A stretch of DNA of 64,000 bases from Staphylococcus cornubiensis (GTDB lineage Bacteria > Bacillota > Bacilli > Staphylococcales > Staphylococcaceae): assembly GCF_900183575.1 (NCBI RefSeq), contig NZ_FXUZ01000007.1, positions 25,973 through 89,972 of the forward strand. Direction: 5' to 3'. Made by a program: the position numbers and the translations under genes. Under the pieces are notes generated by a model. It worked only from the letters and a program-made list of their open reading frames with translations, was not told where the DNA came from and searched no databases. Of the stretch, positions 31,875 to 41,385 are shown piece by piece. How positions within the stretch are numbered: position 1 is the first letter of the stretch; each line of letters starts with the position of its first letter.

Positions 31875-33119
31875 TTATGCCCAACCACGATAACGTGCCG
31901 CTTCTGCAGTACGCTTAATACCGACAATATAGGCTGCTAAACGCATGTCAATTTTACGATTTTCAGATAAGCTATAAATCGTATCGAACGCATTCACTAA
32001 TTTTTCGCGTAATTTTTCATTGACTTCATCTTCTGTCCAATAATAACCTGTGTTATTTTGTACCCATTCAAAGTATGAAACCGTTACGCCACCAGCACTT
32101 GCAAGTACGTCTGGCACTAATAAAATACCACGTTCAGTTAAAATTTTTGTCGCTTCTGGCGTTGTAGGTCCATTGGCTGCTTCTACAACAATTTCAGCTT
32201 TAATGTCTGCTGCGTTGTCTGCAGTAATTTGGTTTGCAATGGCTGCTGGTACTAAAATATCGCAGTCTAATTCAAATAACTCTTTATTTGAAATGGTATC
32301 TTCAAATAAGTTTGTCACAGTACCAAAACTATCACGACGATCTAATAAGTAGTCGATGTCTAATCCTTCTGGGTCATGAAGCGCACCGTAAGCATCTGAA
32401 ATACCTACAATTTTCGCACCTTTATCGTATAAGAACTTCGCTAAAAAGCTTCCTGCGTTACCGAAACCTTGAATCACAATACGTGAACCTTCAATAGATT
32501 TACCGCGACGTTTTGCTGCTTCTTCAATTGCGATAACCACACCTAATGCTGTTGAGCGGTCTCGACCTTGTGAACCACCTAATACGATAGGTTTACCTGT
32601 AATAAAGCCTGGAGAGTTAAATTCGTCCATTTGGCTATATTCATCCATCATCCATGCCATGATTTGAGAGTTTGTAAATACGTCTGGCGCTGGGATATCT
32701 TTCGTCGGTCCAACAATTTGTGAAATCGCACGCACATAACCACGAGATAAACGTTCTACCTCATGAATACTCATTTGACGTGGGTCACAAACGATACCAC
32801 CTTTACCACCACCGTATGGTAAATCGACAATACCACATTTTAATGTCATCCACATTGACAATGCTTTTACTTCTTCTTCATCAACATCTGGATGGAAACG
32901 TACCCCACCTTTAGTTGGTCCAACTGCATCGTTGTGTTGCGCGCGGTAACCTGTAAATGTTTTGACTGTACCGTCATCCATTCTTACTGGAATACGTACT
33001 GTCAAAAATCTTAAAGGTTCTTTGATTAGTTCATACATACCATCATCAAAGCCTAATTTATGCATTGCTTCCTTAATGATGCCTTGCGTTGACGTCACTA
33101 AATTATTTTTTTCAGCCAT
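31875..33119 (-). CDS. gudB: NAD-dependent glutamate dehydrogenase
   Basis: 414 residues. The N-terminal glutamate-binding domain has KGGVRFHPDVDEEEV and LPYGGGKGGIVCDP with the catalytic lysine region; the Rossmann domain starts near residue 200 (IQGFGNAGSFLAKFL). It converts glutamate to 2-oxoglutarate and ammonia, chiefly a catabolic enzyme in staphylococci. It lies 107 bases after rocD on the same strand, with pruA before that, so the three together carry proline, ornithine and arginine carbon into the TCA cycle. Confidence 0.95.
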   Translation of the reverse strand: MAEKNNLVTSTQGIIKEAMHKLGFDDGMYELIKEPLRFLTVRIPVRMDDGTVKTFTGYRAQHNDAVGPTKGGVRFHPDVDEEEVKALSMWMTLKCGIVDLPYGGGKGGIVCDPRQMSIHEVERLSRGYVRAISQIVGPTKDIPAPDVFTNSQIMAWMMDEYSQMDEFNSPGFITGKPIVLGGSQGRDRSTALGVVIAIEEAAKRRGKSIEGSRIVIQGFGNAGSFLAKFLYDKGAKIVGISDAYGALHDPEGLDIDYLLDRRDSFGTVTNLFEDTISNKELFELDCDILVPAAIANQITADNAADIKAEIVVEAANGPTTPEATKILTERGILLVPDVLASAGGVTVSYFEWVQNNTGYYWTEDEVNEKLREKLVNAFDTIYSLSENRKIDMRLAAYIVGIKRTAEAARYRGWA

Positions 33120-33226
33120 GATCCATTTCGCCTCTTTTTCCTACTATTGTTTTCGCTTACATTCGTATTGTAACATAAGCATTTTTATTTTAAAGTGGTT
33201 TCCGCTCAAATGAGATGATTAACTTT

Positions 33227-34426
33227 TTACCCTTGTGCGAATACCTTTTTCACTTTTTCAATCGCAAAATCTAGCTCTTCTTTTGTAATGACTAATGGTG
33301 GTGCAAATCGAATGACTGTATCATGTGTTTCTTTACATAAAAGCCCTTCATCTTTAAGACGTTCGCAATAAGGACGTGCATCTTCATGTAATTCCACACC
33401 GATAAATAGACCGCGACCACGTACTTCTTTAATTGCTGGATGATCGATTTCAAGTAATGCCTTTTTGAAATATTCACCGAGTTCAAGTGAGCGACCTGGT
33501 AAATCTTCGTCTACAATCACGTCAAGCGCAGCAAGAGAAGCGGCACATGCTAATGGATTGCCCCCAAAAGTAGAACCATGAGAACCTGGCGTAAAAACAT
33601 CAAGCACTTCATTATCTGCAAGAACGACAGAAATTGGTAATACACCGCCCCCAAGTGCTTTACCTAAAATGTATACATCTGGCTTCACATCGTCCCAATC
33701 TGTCGCAAATAACTTACCTGTACGACCTAAACCAGCTTGAATTTCGTCTGCAATGAATAATACATTGTGTTCGTCACACAATTCACGTACTGCTTTTAAA
33801 TAGCCTTCTGGTGGAATGTTAATCCCTGCCTCACCTTGAATCGGTTCAATGAGTACAGCTGCAGTATTTTCATTAATAGCAGCTTTTAAGCTTTCAATGT
33901 TACCAAATTCAACATTTTGGAAACCTTCTAAAAGTGGACCATAACCGCGTTGATACTCTTTTTCTGAAGAAAGTGATACAGGCGCCATTGTGCGTCCGTG
34001 GAAGTTGCCAACCATCGCAATAATTTCTGCTTCATTTGGTTTAATACCTTTCACTTCATATGCCCAACGTCGTGCAGCTTTTAATGCTGTCTCAACTGCT
34101 TCTGCACCTGTGTTCATCGGTAATGCTTTATCTTTACCTGACAATTCACAAATTTTTTCATACCATTCACCTAAGTTGTCGCTGTGGAAAGCACGTGAAA
34201 CGAGTGTCACACGATCGGCTTGTTCTTTGACAGCTTGGATGATTTTTGGATGACGGTGGCCTTGGTTAACTGCTGAATATGCCGCTAACATGTCCATGTA
34301 ACGATTGCCTTCTGGGTCCTTTACCCATACGCCTTCAGCTTCAGCAATGACGATTGGAAGTGGTAAATAGTTGTGCGCCCCATAATGATTTGTTTTTTCA
34401 ATGATCTCTTCAGATTTTGTTACCAT
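33227..34426 (-). CDS. rocD: ornithine aminotransferase
   Basis: 399 residues, class-III PLP aminotransferase. Recognisable parts: [17 protein letters not shown] (about 104-120), [12 protein letters not shown], the [11 protein letters not shown] acidic motif (about 226) and the PLP lysine in [12 protein letters not shown] (about 252-263). It transfers the delta-amino group of ornithine to 2-oxoglutarate, giving glutamate semialdehyde/P5C and glutamate. P5C is the substrate of the upstream pruA product and glutamate that of downstream gudB. AAGGAGGAG ribosome site. Confidence 0.95.
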   Translation of the reverse strand: MVTKSEEIIEKTNHYGAHNYLPLPIVIAEAEGVWVKDPEGNRYMDMLAAYSAVNQGHRHPKIIQAVKEQADRVTLVSRAFHSDNLGEWYEKICELSGKDKALPMNTGAEAVETALKAARRWAYEVKGIKPNEAEIIAMVGNFHGRTMAPVSLSSEKEYQRGYGPLLEGFQNVEFGNIESLKAAINENTAAVLIEPIQGEAGINIPPEGYLKAVRELCDEHNVLFIADEIQAGLGRTGKLFATDWDDVKPDVYILGKALGGGVLPISVVLADNEVLDVFTPGSHGSTFGGNPLACAASLAALDVIVDEDLPGRSLELGEYFKKALLEIDHPAIKEVRGRGLFIGVELHEDARPYCERLKDEGLLCKETHDTVIRFAPPLVITKEELDFAIEKVKKVFAQG

Positions 34427-34601
34427 GCAATCTCCTCCTTAAAAATACGACTCATATCGGTTGACATGAAAGTGTAGGGCAAATCGATCAATAGTATCAT
34501 TCAATACCTATCATTCAAGTAGTGAACGGTGCTCATAAATGATTTACCCTACATCAGTACAAAACACGATGCTCTGTACATTTCTGTTATTTAATTCATC
34601 A

Positions 34602-36146
34602 TTATAGATGTTCTGATACTGAACGACCTTGCATGTGTAATACTAAGTAGTCTGGTCCACCTGCTTTTGAGTCTGTACCTGACATTTTGAAGCCACCGAA
34701 TGGTTGGTAACCTACAACTGCGCCTGTACAGCCACGGTTGAAGTAAAGGTTGCCGACCATGAAGTCACGACGCGCTTGTTCTAATTTCATACGGTTATTT
34801 GAAATGACTGCACCTGTCAAACCGTATTCTGTATCATTTGCGACATCAATTGCTTCATCAAAGTCTTTAACTTTAGTGAAACCTACAACTGGGCCGAAAA
34901 TTTCTTCTTGCATCACGCGAGAATTTGGATCTAAATCAGCAAAGATTGTTGGATATACAAAGTTACCCACTTCTTCATCTGTATTACCACCTGTTACAAG
35001 ACGACCTTCTTCTTTACCAATTTCGATGTAGTTTTTAATTTTATCTAAAGATTTTTGGTCAATGACTGGGCCGACATACGTATCAGGCTCTGCAGCATTA
35101 CCTACTTTAATTTTTTCAGTTTCTTCTTTAACGCGCTCTAACAATTCATCATAAATATCTTGGTGCGCGATAACACGTGAACATGCTGAACATTTTTGAC
35201 CAGAGAAACCGAATGCTGAGTAAACAATCGCATCTGTCGCAACTTGTAAATCTGCTTCGTTGTCAACGATGATTGCATCTTTACCGCCCATTTCAGCAAT
35301 GACACGTTTGATATGGTTTTGACCTTCTTGAATCACGGATGCTTTTTGGATAATTTCTTTACCAACTTTTTTAGAACCTGTAAATGAAATGAGACCCACA
35401 TCTTTGTTTTCAATTAAGAAGTCACCAATCTCTCTTGAAGAACCAGGAATCCAGTTTACTACCCCTTTAGGTAAACCTGCTTCTTCTAAAACTTCCATAA
35501 ATTTATATGAAATAATCGGTGTATTAGAAGACGGTTTTAACAACACTGTATTCCCTGTTACAAGTGGCGCTGATGTTGTGCCCGCCATAATCGCATAAGC
35601 AAAGTTCCATGGAGAAATGACAACACTCACACCTACAGGTAAGTAATCAAATTGGTTGTATTCACCAGGACGGCTGTTTACATGTTTACCGTCTTTAAGT
35701 TCAAGCATTTGACGACCATAATATTCCATAAAGTCAATCGCTTCCGCTGTATCTGCATCTGCCTCTTTCCAAGGTTTGCCGCCCTCTTTTGAAAGTAACG
35801 CAGAAAATTCATGCTTACGTTTACGCGTAATTTCAGCTGCTCTGAATAAAATATTCGCGCGTACTTTTGGATCAACTTTTCTCCAAGTTTTAAATGCTTC
35901 TTTTGCTGCATCTAACGCTTGTTGAGCATGCGCTTTCGTTGCTTTCGAAACATAGCCGATTGTTTCTTCGCGGTTTGAAGGGTTGTATACACGTGTTTTA
36001 TCTTCAGTGAATACACGTTCTCCACCAATAATTAATGGATATTCTTTCCCAAGTTCACCTTCAACTTTTTCTAATGCACGAAAGTAAGCTTCGCGATTTT
36101 CCTCTTTCGTAAAATCTGTAAATGGTTCGTGTTGATATGGAATCAT
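34602..36146 (-). CDS. pruA: 1-pyrroline-5-carboxylate dehydrogenase
   Basis: 514 residues, aldehyde dehydrogenase superfamily (RocA/PruA type). Catalytic cysteine in [12 protein letters not shown] (about 311-322), catalytic glutamate in [10 protein letters not shown] (about 285), NAD-binding [11 protein letters not shown]. It oxidises glutamate semialdehyde to glutamate. I recall that in S. aureus the gene lies away from rocD-gudB, so the adjacency is notable. AAAGGAGG ribosome site. A cre-like site 166 bases upstream suggests CcpA catabolite repression, known for this pathway in staphylococci. Confidence 0.95.
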   Translation of the reverse strand: MIPYQHEPFTDFTKEENREAYFRALEKVEGELGKEYPLIIGGERVFTEDKTRVYNPSNREETIGYVSKATKAHAQQALDAAKEAFKTWRKVDPKVRANILFRAAEITRKRKHEFSALLSKEGGKPWKEADADTAEAIDFMEYYGRQMLELKDGKHVNSRPGEYNQFDYLPVGVSVVISPWNFAYAIMAGTTSAPLVTGNTVLLKPSSNTPIISYKFMEVLEEAGLPKGVVNWIPGSSREIGDFLIENKDVGLISFTGSKKVGKEIIQKASVIQEGQNHIKRVIAEMGGKDAIIVDNEADLQVATDAIVYSAFGFSGQKCSACSRVIAHQDIYDELLERVKEETEKIKVGNAAEPDTYVGPVIDQKSLDKIKNYIEIGKEEGRLVTGGNTDEEVGNFVYPTIFADLDPNSRVMQEEIFGPVVGFTKVKDFDEAIDVANDTEYGLTGAVISNNRMKLEQARRDFMVGNLYFNRGCTGAVVGYQPFGGFKMSGTDSKAGGPDYLVLHMQGRSVSEHL

Positions 36147-36552
36147 TTAAAAATCCTCCTTTGTTTATGATAAGAAAACCCTTACATCTATCATGACATA
36201 TTCATAACATATTTGTAAAAGAAAACACTTAATTACGTTACCTCAAAAGCCATTTATTTCACATGTCATGACGCAATCACACCACGAGTCATTTTGAATT
36301 AACCAGTAGTGATTAAGCGCTTTCATTTATAAGCAATTATAGCCTTTTTAACCTTGATTTTGCAATAGTCTTTATCTTGTAAATAGTGACTTTTCCTATA
36401 CTTATCATCTCATTATTCATACTAAACCCATACACTTTTTAGGCTATTTTTGTATCAATTAAAATATCAATATTGAACAACGAATAGTTAGGAGATTCTC
36501 AAAATATGTGCTATGATAAAAATGTTAAAAACTAATCGATAAGGGGTTATGA
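36147..36552. other. divergent intergenic region between pruA and the S1-domain gene
   Basis: About 400 AT-rich bases. It holds the cre-like site at 36312-36326 for pruA and, near 36500-36530, an AT-rich probable promoter (ATGATAAAAAT) for the S1-domain gene. No ORF supported. Confidence 0.5.
36312..36326 (-). promoter_or_regulatory. cre-like (CcpA) site upstream of pruA
   Basis: On the minus strand ATGAAAGCGCTTAAT fits the cre consensus WTGNAANCGNWWNCW except at one position and has the central CG. CcpA control of ornithine/proline catabolism is established in S. aureus; its use here is inferred. Confidence 0.55.
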
Positions 36553-36942
36553 ATGTTGAAAAGACAGTATCGTGTTGGACAACATGTCAAAGTACGCGTG
36601 ACTGGTATTCAACCCTACGGCGCTTTCGTCGAGACCCCTGACAGTACTGAAGGACTCATTCATATATCCGAAATCATGGATGATTATGTACATAATTTAA
36701 AAAAGCTTTTGTCACCAGGTCAAACTGTGAAAGCCAAAATCATCTCTATTGATCAAAACGGAAAGTTAAATTTATCTCTGAAGGATAATGATTATTTTAA
36801 AAATTATGAGCGTAAAAAAGGTAAATATTCAGTATTGGATGAAATTCAGGAAACTGAGAAATATGGGTTTCGAACATTAGAGGAACGTTTGCCATATTGG
36901 GTGAAACAGTCCAAAAAGAAGATGAGATATGAGTCTAAATAA
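36553..36942 (+). CDS. S1-domain RNA-binding protein (YugI/CvfD-like)
   Basis: 129 residues. One S1 domain fills residues 5-77 (VGQHVKVRVTGIQPYGAFVE, then GLIHISEI and LSLKDND), followed by a basic tail (KKGKY, KQSKKKMRYESK). This is the general stress protein 13/CvfD type, which binds RNA or ribosomes and acts post-transcriptionally in Gram-positive bacteria. The AAGGGG ribosome site suits the ATG at 36553; an overlapping ATG four bases earlier is in another frame. Ends at a terminator. Confidence 0.85.
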   Translation: MLKRQYRVGQHVKVRVTGIQPYGAFVETPDSTEGLIHISEIMDDYVHNLKKLLSPGQTVKAKIISIDQNGKLNLSLKDNDYFKNYERKKGKYSVLDEIQETEKYGFRTLEERLPYWVKQSKKKMRYESK

Positions 36943-36950
36943 CGCTTGAG

Positions 36951-36981
36951 GTCAATGTACGGTTTGTGCATTGGCTTTTTT
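36951..36981 (+). terminator. terminator of the S1-domain gene
   Basis: GTCAATGTAC pairs with GTGCATTGGC (two G-U pairs) around GGTTT, followed by six T. Confidence 0.8.
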
Positions 36982-37365
36982 ATTTGGGGGTTTTTGGGAG
37001 TTGGGCGGTTTGGAGTCTTTGGAGTTACATATACAGGGTGCGGTGACAATAGCAAGATAGCTAGAGCTGAGTATAGTAAAAATTGACATGCATGGATATT
37101 TTCCTCGATTCATTAATAGACCACGCAATCGGTTGTTACTTTTTAGATGTCCATCTCGTTTTATCTCAACACGAGATCAATTCTCTGCTATCTCTAAAAA
37201 AACAGTTGAATGTATTGTGAAAACAAGTGAATGGCACATTTTGTTTTAATGCTATCACTCTGTTATGTGATTTATCCCCCACTTTACCGAAATATCAACT
37301 ATAGAAAAAGGCATTCAAAATTCATGTTTTGTGAACTTTAAGTACCTTTACTGATTTGTATAAAG
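36982..37365. other. intergenic region, no gene seen
   Basis: About 380 AT-rich bases with short G-rich runs just after the terminator (GGGGGTTTTTGGGAG, near 36986). No ORF, RNA gene or clear promoter is supported. Confidence 0.4.
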
Positions 37366-37671
37366 TTATTGTACTTTAACATTTTTTCTATTTTTCGAAT
37401 GAATCACCAAACCAACGACAATGAAATCAATGAGGATTAAAACTAAGTACAGTACAACCAAATTTGAAACCGTCCAGTGATATAAGAGAGCAATAATGAA
37501 GTACACAGGACTTAAAATCATGAACGACTTTCCTGTTATTTGATTCACATAAGTTCTATTTTTAAAAATGAGCAGCAAAGGATTATTCCAAAATGTGTGG
37601 TTAAATTTCATAAAGAGAACACCTGTGACAAAAATAAATAACGACAGTAAGATTCCAACTAAAAAATTCAT
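37366..37671 (-). CDS. small membrane protein, three predicted spans
   Basis: 101 residues from the second ATG, nine bases behind AAAGGG; the first in-frame ATG abuts that site and is unlikely. Hydrophobic segments at about 3-20, 46-66 and 70-91, with a basic end (HSKNRKNVKV). I cannot name the family with certainty; it resembles short membrane proteins of the DUF3784 kind. Single gene upstream of the csp region, AT-rich like the island that follows. Confidence 0.6.
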   Translation of the reverse strand: MNFLVGILLSLFIFVTGVLFMKFNHTFWNNPLLLIFKNRTYVNQITGKSFMILSPVYFIIALLYHWTVSNLVVLYLVLILIDFIVVGLVIHSKNRKNVKVQ

Positions 37672-38030
37672 TTGTTTCATCCCTTTATAGTTAATGTGTA
37701 ATCATCTTTGACTTGTGACAATTCTATGATGCAAATAGAATGAATGGCATGCCTTATTACATGAAAAACCCACTCTCTTACTCACTATGTCAGTAATTGC
37801 AGTAGCCCGTGTACTTATCTTCATCGTTTTAGAATATTCCGACATTTATTAGGTTAAAAGTATGCCCACCAAAAAGTAACTACTATATTTTATTTAAATA
37901 TACTACGCCCCACTCTAACTGTCCATTTCGATATTGCACGTTTGCTATTTTTGTCGTCCACTTATCTTTCTCATTGTGTTTCAGAGTCAAAAGCATGTGA
38001 ATCTAGTTTGCAAAAGTGCTTAATTCAATC
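37672..38030. other. intergenic region, no gene seen
   Basis: About 360 bases between the small membrane protein and the first csp leader. I find no ORF with a ribosome site and no strong hairpin. Confidence 0.4.
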
Positions 38031-38264
38031 TTTTTTCAAATTTTTTCGTACTTACGTGCGCCCGACTTGAGAGGTGTTTTTAGCCTCTATTTTCGTGCCA
38101 TCTCAATTAATAATGCTTTACTTTATTCAAACTAGGGCGTATAGTTAGGTTATCGTAATAAAAGAACTTGAATTTAAATGTAGTGTATTTGTTTAGAATA
38201 TCCTCTTTTTTAATCAATGAATTTATTGCAAATATTTGTGCAAAAGCACGTGGAGGTATTCTAT

Positions 38265-38465
38265 ATGAATAACGGTACAGTAAAATGGTTTAACGCAGAA
38301 AAAGGTTTTGGATTTATTGAAAGAGAAAACGGCGACGATGTATTTGTACATTTCTCTGCAATCGTTGGAGACGGATACAAATCATTAGAAGAAGGTCAAA
38401 ATGTTGACTTTGATATCGTTGAAGGCGAACGTGGTGCTCAAGCAGCAAACGTTGTTAAAATGTAA
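38265..38465 (+). CDS. cold-shock protein, CspA family (copy 1)
   Basis: 66 residues from the ATG nine bases behind GTGGAGG; the longer frame upstream lies in the leader. Single OB-fold with intact RNP1 (KGFGFIERE) and RNP2 (VFVHFSAI). These proteins bind single-stranded RNA and act as RNA chaperones at low temperature. The long conserved leader upstream is typical of csp transcripts, which are regulated post-transcriptionally. A near-identical second copy lies at 42148. Confidence 0.95.
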   Translation: MNNGTVKWFNAEKGFGFIERENGDDVFVHFSAIVGDGYKSLEEGQNVDFDIVEGERGAQAANVVKM

Positions 38466-38484
38466 TCTCAATCATTTAATATAG

Positions 38485-38517
38485 AAGAGACGAGGCATTA
38501 CGCCTCGTCTCTTTTTT
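38485..38517 (+). terminator. csp copy 1 terminator
   Basis: AGAGACGAGGC pairs perfectly with GCCTCGTCTCT around ATTAC, followed by TTTTT. Confidence 0.92.
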
Positions 38518-38550
38518 GTGTTTTTTTCGATTATTTTTAGCTTGTATATC

Positions 38551-38603
38551 AAAAAATGCAGGTAAAATAGTATTTTGCACTACGCTATTTCCCTGCATTT
38601 TTT
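38551..38603 (-). terminator. terminator of the ABC/M50 module
   Basis: AAAAAATGCAGG pairs with CCTGCATTTTTT, extended by AAATAG/CTATTT. It lies about 90 bases after the end of the M50 gene in the minus direction and carries T-runs both ways. Confidence 0.8.
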
Positions 38604-38692
38604 GACCCCATTTATATCTCTCATTTTACTAAAGTATCTGCATTAAGCACATTTTTATAGAGTAAAACATTACAGGGAGTGTCTTGTACAAA

Positions 38693-39065
38693 TCATTCAT
38701 CGTTATTGTTACTTTTCAAAATATTAATTATTGAAATTAAAATTATTTGACCATCTAGTGTAACAGGTAAAAAAGTTGAAAATATTAGACAAAAAAACTA
38801 AGGTTAAAATGTTGAGATAACCTAGTATTAATAAAATTAAGCCTAAACTTACACATATCAAAGGCGCAGATGTTGCAATGACTAAATTTTGAAAAGCATT
38901 ATGATTGTTTTGATAACTAACAGAAACAACGAAAAGCTTGTTCACATTTAATTTTATATCCTTTCTACGATATAACTTAGCGCAGATAAAATGTGTACTT
39001 TCATGAATAAAAGCAACGAACAAGAAATCAAACAATATTTTCAGTATAACAATAATTAAACTCAT
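38693..39065 (-). pseudogene. short M50-like membrane metalloprotease, frameshifted near its C-terminus
   Basis: As written the frame is 113 residues (stop at 38724). It has the zinc motif HESTH at residues 21-25 inside the first span, and further hydrophobic segments at about 60-82 and 84-100. After SNIFN the frame becomes polar nonsense. Removing one T from the six-T run at about 38773-38778 restores FLPVTLDGQIILIS, the N-x-x-P-x-x-x-L-D-G motif that supplies the third zinc ligand in M50 proteases, and the frame then closes at 38693 (123 residues). So this is a frameshift, a switchable tract or a sequencing error. Start overlaps the upstream gene as ATGA. Small M50 enzymes beside ABC genes often process peptides. 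Confidence 0.7.
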
Positions 39066-39334
39066 TCAATTTTTTTATCCTTATTAAGCTTCGTTGCTAA
39101 AAAATATATGATAGAAACGCTTATTAGGACTATGATAAAACTTAATAACAATTTAGGTGTTAAAGAGAAATAAGAATTAATTTCATCTTTTGTGATGTGA
39201 GATTCAATTTTCAAGCCCATTAGAGTAACTCTTTCTCCTGATTCACTTATTTGAAATAGTTCATATAAATAATCTATTAAAAATAAAATCAACCATATTA
39301 TAAAACTTGTAGTCAATAATTTAGCTATTCTCAT
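39062..39334 (-). CDS. small two-span membrane protein of the ABC module
   Basis: 90 residues, hydrophobic at about 5-24 and 61-82, with a polar extracytoplasmic loop between (GERVTLMGLKIESHITKDE) and a charged tail (NKDKKIE). It overlaps the permease gene by 14 bases and the M50 gene by four, so all three are translationally coupled. I do not recognise a family. In modules of this type the small membrane protein is often an immunity protein or a permease partner; this is inference. Confidence 0.6.
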   Translation of the reverse strand: MRIAKLLTTSFIIWLILFLIDYLYELFQISESGERVTLMGLKIESHITKDEINSYFSLTPKLLLSFIIVLISVSIIYFLATKLNKDKKIE

Positions 39335-40682
39335 TAAATATCCCCTTCCTCTCTCTATAAATACATACGAATTCAGTACCTAAAATCATTAAAAATACTA
39401 AAATTAAGTATTGTGGTTTTGATAATAGAAAAGAAATCATTATTACAATAAAAAAAGTTAATAAACTAGAAGTTGATTCGTTAATTGAACTTTCAAATGC
39501 TGGAAATATAAAGCCCGAGATTATAGTTAAAGTGATTACCATAAATCCTATATAAATATAATTCATAGGTAAATCAACAATCATTGGGAGTAAAGCCATT
39601 GGTAATACTAATACTATTTGACTTATAACTAAGTACATAAACTCTTTCATTATTGATATTCTATATAAATTAAAAAACTTTCTTACCTTATATGTTGAAC
39701 TAGCATAAAATATACCTACAACTAACATCGAAGGGTATAAGAAATAAAAAATTTGTAACGATTGAGTCCAACCAAAATAAATGAGACCTAGTACAGAAGC
39801 TAAAATAGTTAAAAAGAAAATATAAACAAGTTTCTTTTGTCTAATTATTGCTAAAAATATGACATTAAATACAGTGCCATCTATACTCAACCAGATGTTT
39901 AAATAATTTCTCATTATATAAGAGGTATCACTCTCACTGGATAGATATAAAGTGATTATAGATCCAAAAAGCATGATTATAGAAGCTATTAACAAAATAA
40001 ATAACATAAAATTTATATGATAGGGTGAATGATATACCCACATATCGATTTTGAATCTTAAATGGACAAAATATAGTACACAGAAAGATATAATCGAACA
40101 AGTGTATATAGTATATCCTAAAATGTTTGGGATATACTTCATTAGCAATCTATGTACTATTATTTCTAGTACTAAAAAACAATCGAACATAATAAGATGG
40201 ATAATGATAAATATCTCAATAAATTGAATTACACTCATATGCGTCAATGTAAATAATGGCAATGCAACAATAATAATAACTTCATAAATCAACATTGAAA
40301 GAAATAATTTAAAAGTCACCTTAGCTATACTAATTTCTTTTAGACTAAAAGGTAAACATTTAAGTAAGAACAACGATCTTGAGCTTAAATTAAATGTTAT
40401 ATCAATAAATAAATATATTAAACCGCTCGTTATGATAGTGACATTTACAAAGCTACTTACTAACTGCTTAGCAAGACGTATATCATCACTGCTATTAAAG
40501 ATGTAAAACTGAGAAATATTAATATAGATATAACCGATATAAGCAAGTATACCTAGAGTAAAGAAGATAGCTCTATTAATTTTACTTTTGAAGAAATTAT
40601 TATTGACAATACTTTTGAAAATTTCTCGAAACAAAAAATTAATTATTAATATGATATTGTTTAATTGATTTGACTTTATCAC
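39321..40682 (-). CDS. ABC transporter permease of the AT-rich island
   Basis: 453 residues, very hydrophobic, about 12 spans grouped in two halves, no substrate-binding domain. Starts at GTG behind AAAGGTGA, inside the end of the ATPase gene (44-base overlap), so translation is coupled and the two must work together. Similar large permeases accompany peptide or bacteriocin exporters and immunity pumps of the ABC-2 kind. Codon use and base composition are AT-rich compared with housekeeping neighbours. Family not recognised precisely. Confidence 0.75.
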   Translation of the reverse strand: MIKSNQLNNIILIINFLFREIFKSIVNNNFFKSKINRAIFFTLGILAYIGYIYINISQFYIFNSSDDIRLAKQLVSSFVNVTIITSGLIYLFIDITFNLSSRSLFLLKCLPFSLKEISIAKVTFKLFLSMLIYEVIIIVALPLFTLTHMSVIQFIEIFIIIHLIMFDCFLVLEIIVHRLLMKYIPNILGYTIYTCSIISFCVLYFVHLRFKIDMWVYHSPYHINFMLFILLIASIIMLFGSIITLYLSSESDTSYIMRNYLNIWLSIDGTVFNVIFLAIIRQKKLVYIFFLTILASVLGLIYFGWTQSLQIFYFLYPSMLVVGIFYASSTYKVRKFFNLYRISIMKEFMYLVISQIVLVLPMALLPMIVDLPMNYIYIGFMVITLTIISGFIFPAFESSINESTSSLLTFFIVIMISFLLSKPQYLILVFLMILGTEFVCIYRERKGIFNENS

Positions 40683-41364
40683 TTAAATCACCTTTAGAAA
40701 TCAAATTGTCTTCTAGTAACGACAAATCTCCTTGATATGGATATAAATTACCATTTTCTAAAATTCTAATATCATCAGGAAATTTTGAAATAAAATTAAT
40801 GGCGTGTGAAATTAAAATGATTTTACGTTTTTCCCCCTCTTTTTCTAAAAGATTCTCTAACAAAATAGTAGATTCAAAATCTAGACCATTAGTTAATTCA
40901 TCAGCTAATAAAAAATTTGTTTTTATAGTCATAGCTATACAAATTTGCAATTTCTTTTTCATTCCATATGAATAAGTTTCAATAGTTTTTTCTAAAAAAC
41001 TTTTTAAGTCAAATTTTTCAGCTAGAAAGTAAAAATAGTTTTTATTATAAACAAAGTTATTCGAATAAACTTTGCTAATTAATAAAAAATATTCTTCTCC
41101 AGTCATGTATTCTGGCAAATAAAAATCTGATGGGATATAAAATATTTCACTTTTATATTTTTGACTTCCAAGAGGATTTTCATCAATAAAAATGGTACCA
41201 CTGTCTGGTTTGATTAAAGTTGTGATTAAATTTAATAATGTTGTCTTACCACTGCCATTTATGCCTACAATGATAGAAATACCAGTATTAGAAAAGGAAG
41301 TATTTAAATCACTCAATACTTCCTTTTTATCAAATTTTTTGCTAATATTCTTTAATTTTAACAT
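40639..41364 (-). CDS. ABC transporter ATP-binding protein of the AT-rich island
   Basis: 241 residues with a complete nucleotide-binding domain: Walker A GINGSGKT (34-41), signature YSYGMKKK (131-138, a variant of LSGGQ common in drug/peptide exporters), Walker B FLLADE (152-157) with catalytic glutamate, D-loop NGLD and switch His in ISHAI. The C-terminal 40 residues continue past the core. It lies 21 bases after the 83-residue peptide gene with no clear ribosome site of its own, and overlaps the permease. It should power the permease encoded next. Confidence 0.9.
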   Translation of the reverse strand: MLKLKNISKKFDKKEVLSDLNTSFSNTGISIIVGINGSGKTTLLNLITTLIKPDSGTIFIDENPLGSQKYKSEIFYIPSDFYLPEYMTGEEYFLLISKVYSNNFVYNKNYFYFLAEKFDLKSFLEKTIETYSYGMKKKLQICIAMTIKTNFLLADELTNGLDFESTILLENLLEKEGEKRKIILISHAINFISKFPDDIRILENGNLYPYQGDLSLLEDNLISKGDLSDKVKSIKQYHINN

Positions 41365-41385
41365 AATTACAAATTATTACTTTTT

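Larger units (their letters stand above)
38031..38517 (+). repeat. duplicated csp segment, copy 1
   Basis: From 38142 through the csp gene and its terminator the sequence is nearly identical to 42026-42399, in direct orientation. A more diverged similarity extends upstream (38036-38100 versus about 41940-42003, for example TTTCGTAC and GACTT..AGGTGTTTT). The two copies bracket the AT-rich ABC island. Confidence 0.85.

Noticed and set aside
40585..40682. Alternative later start (TTG) for the island permease
   Set aside because: No ribosome site before it, whereas the GTG at 40682 has AAAGGTGA at good spacing despite overlapping the ATPase gene.
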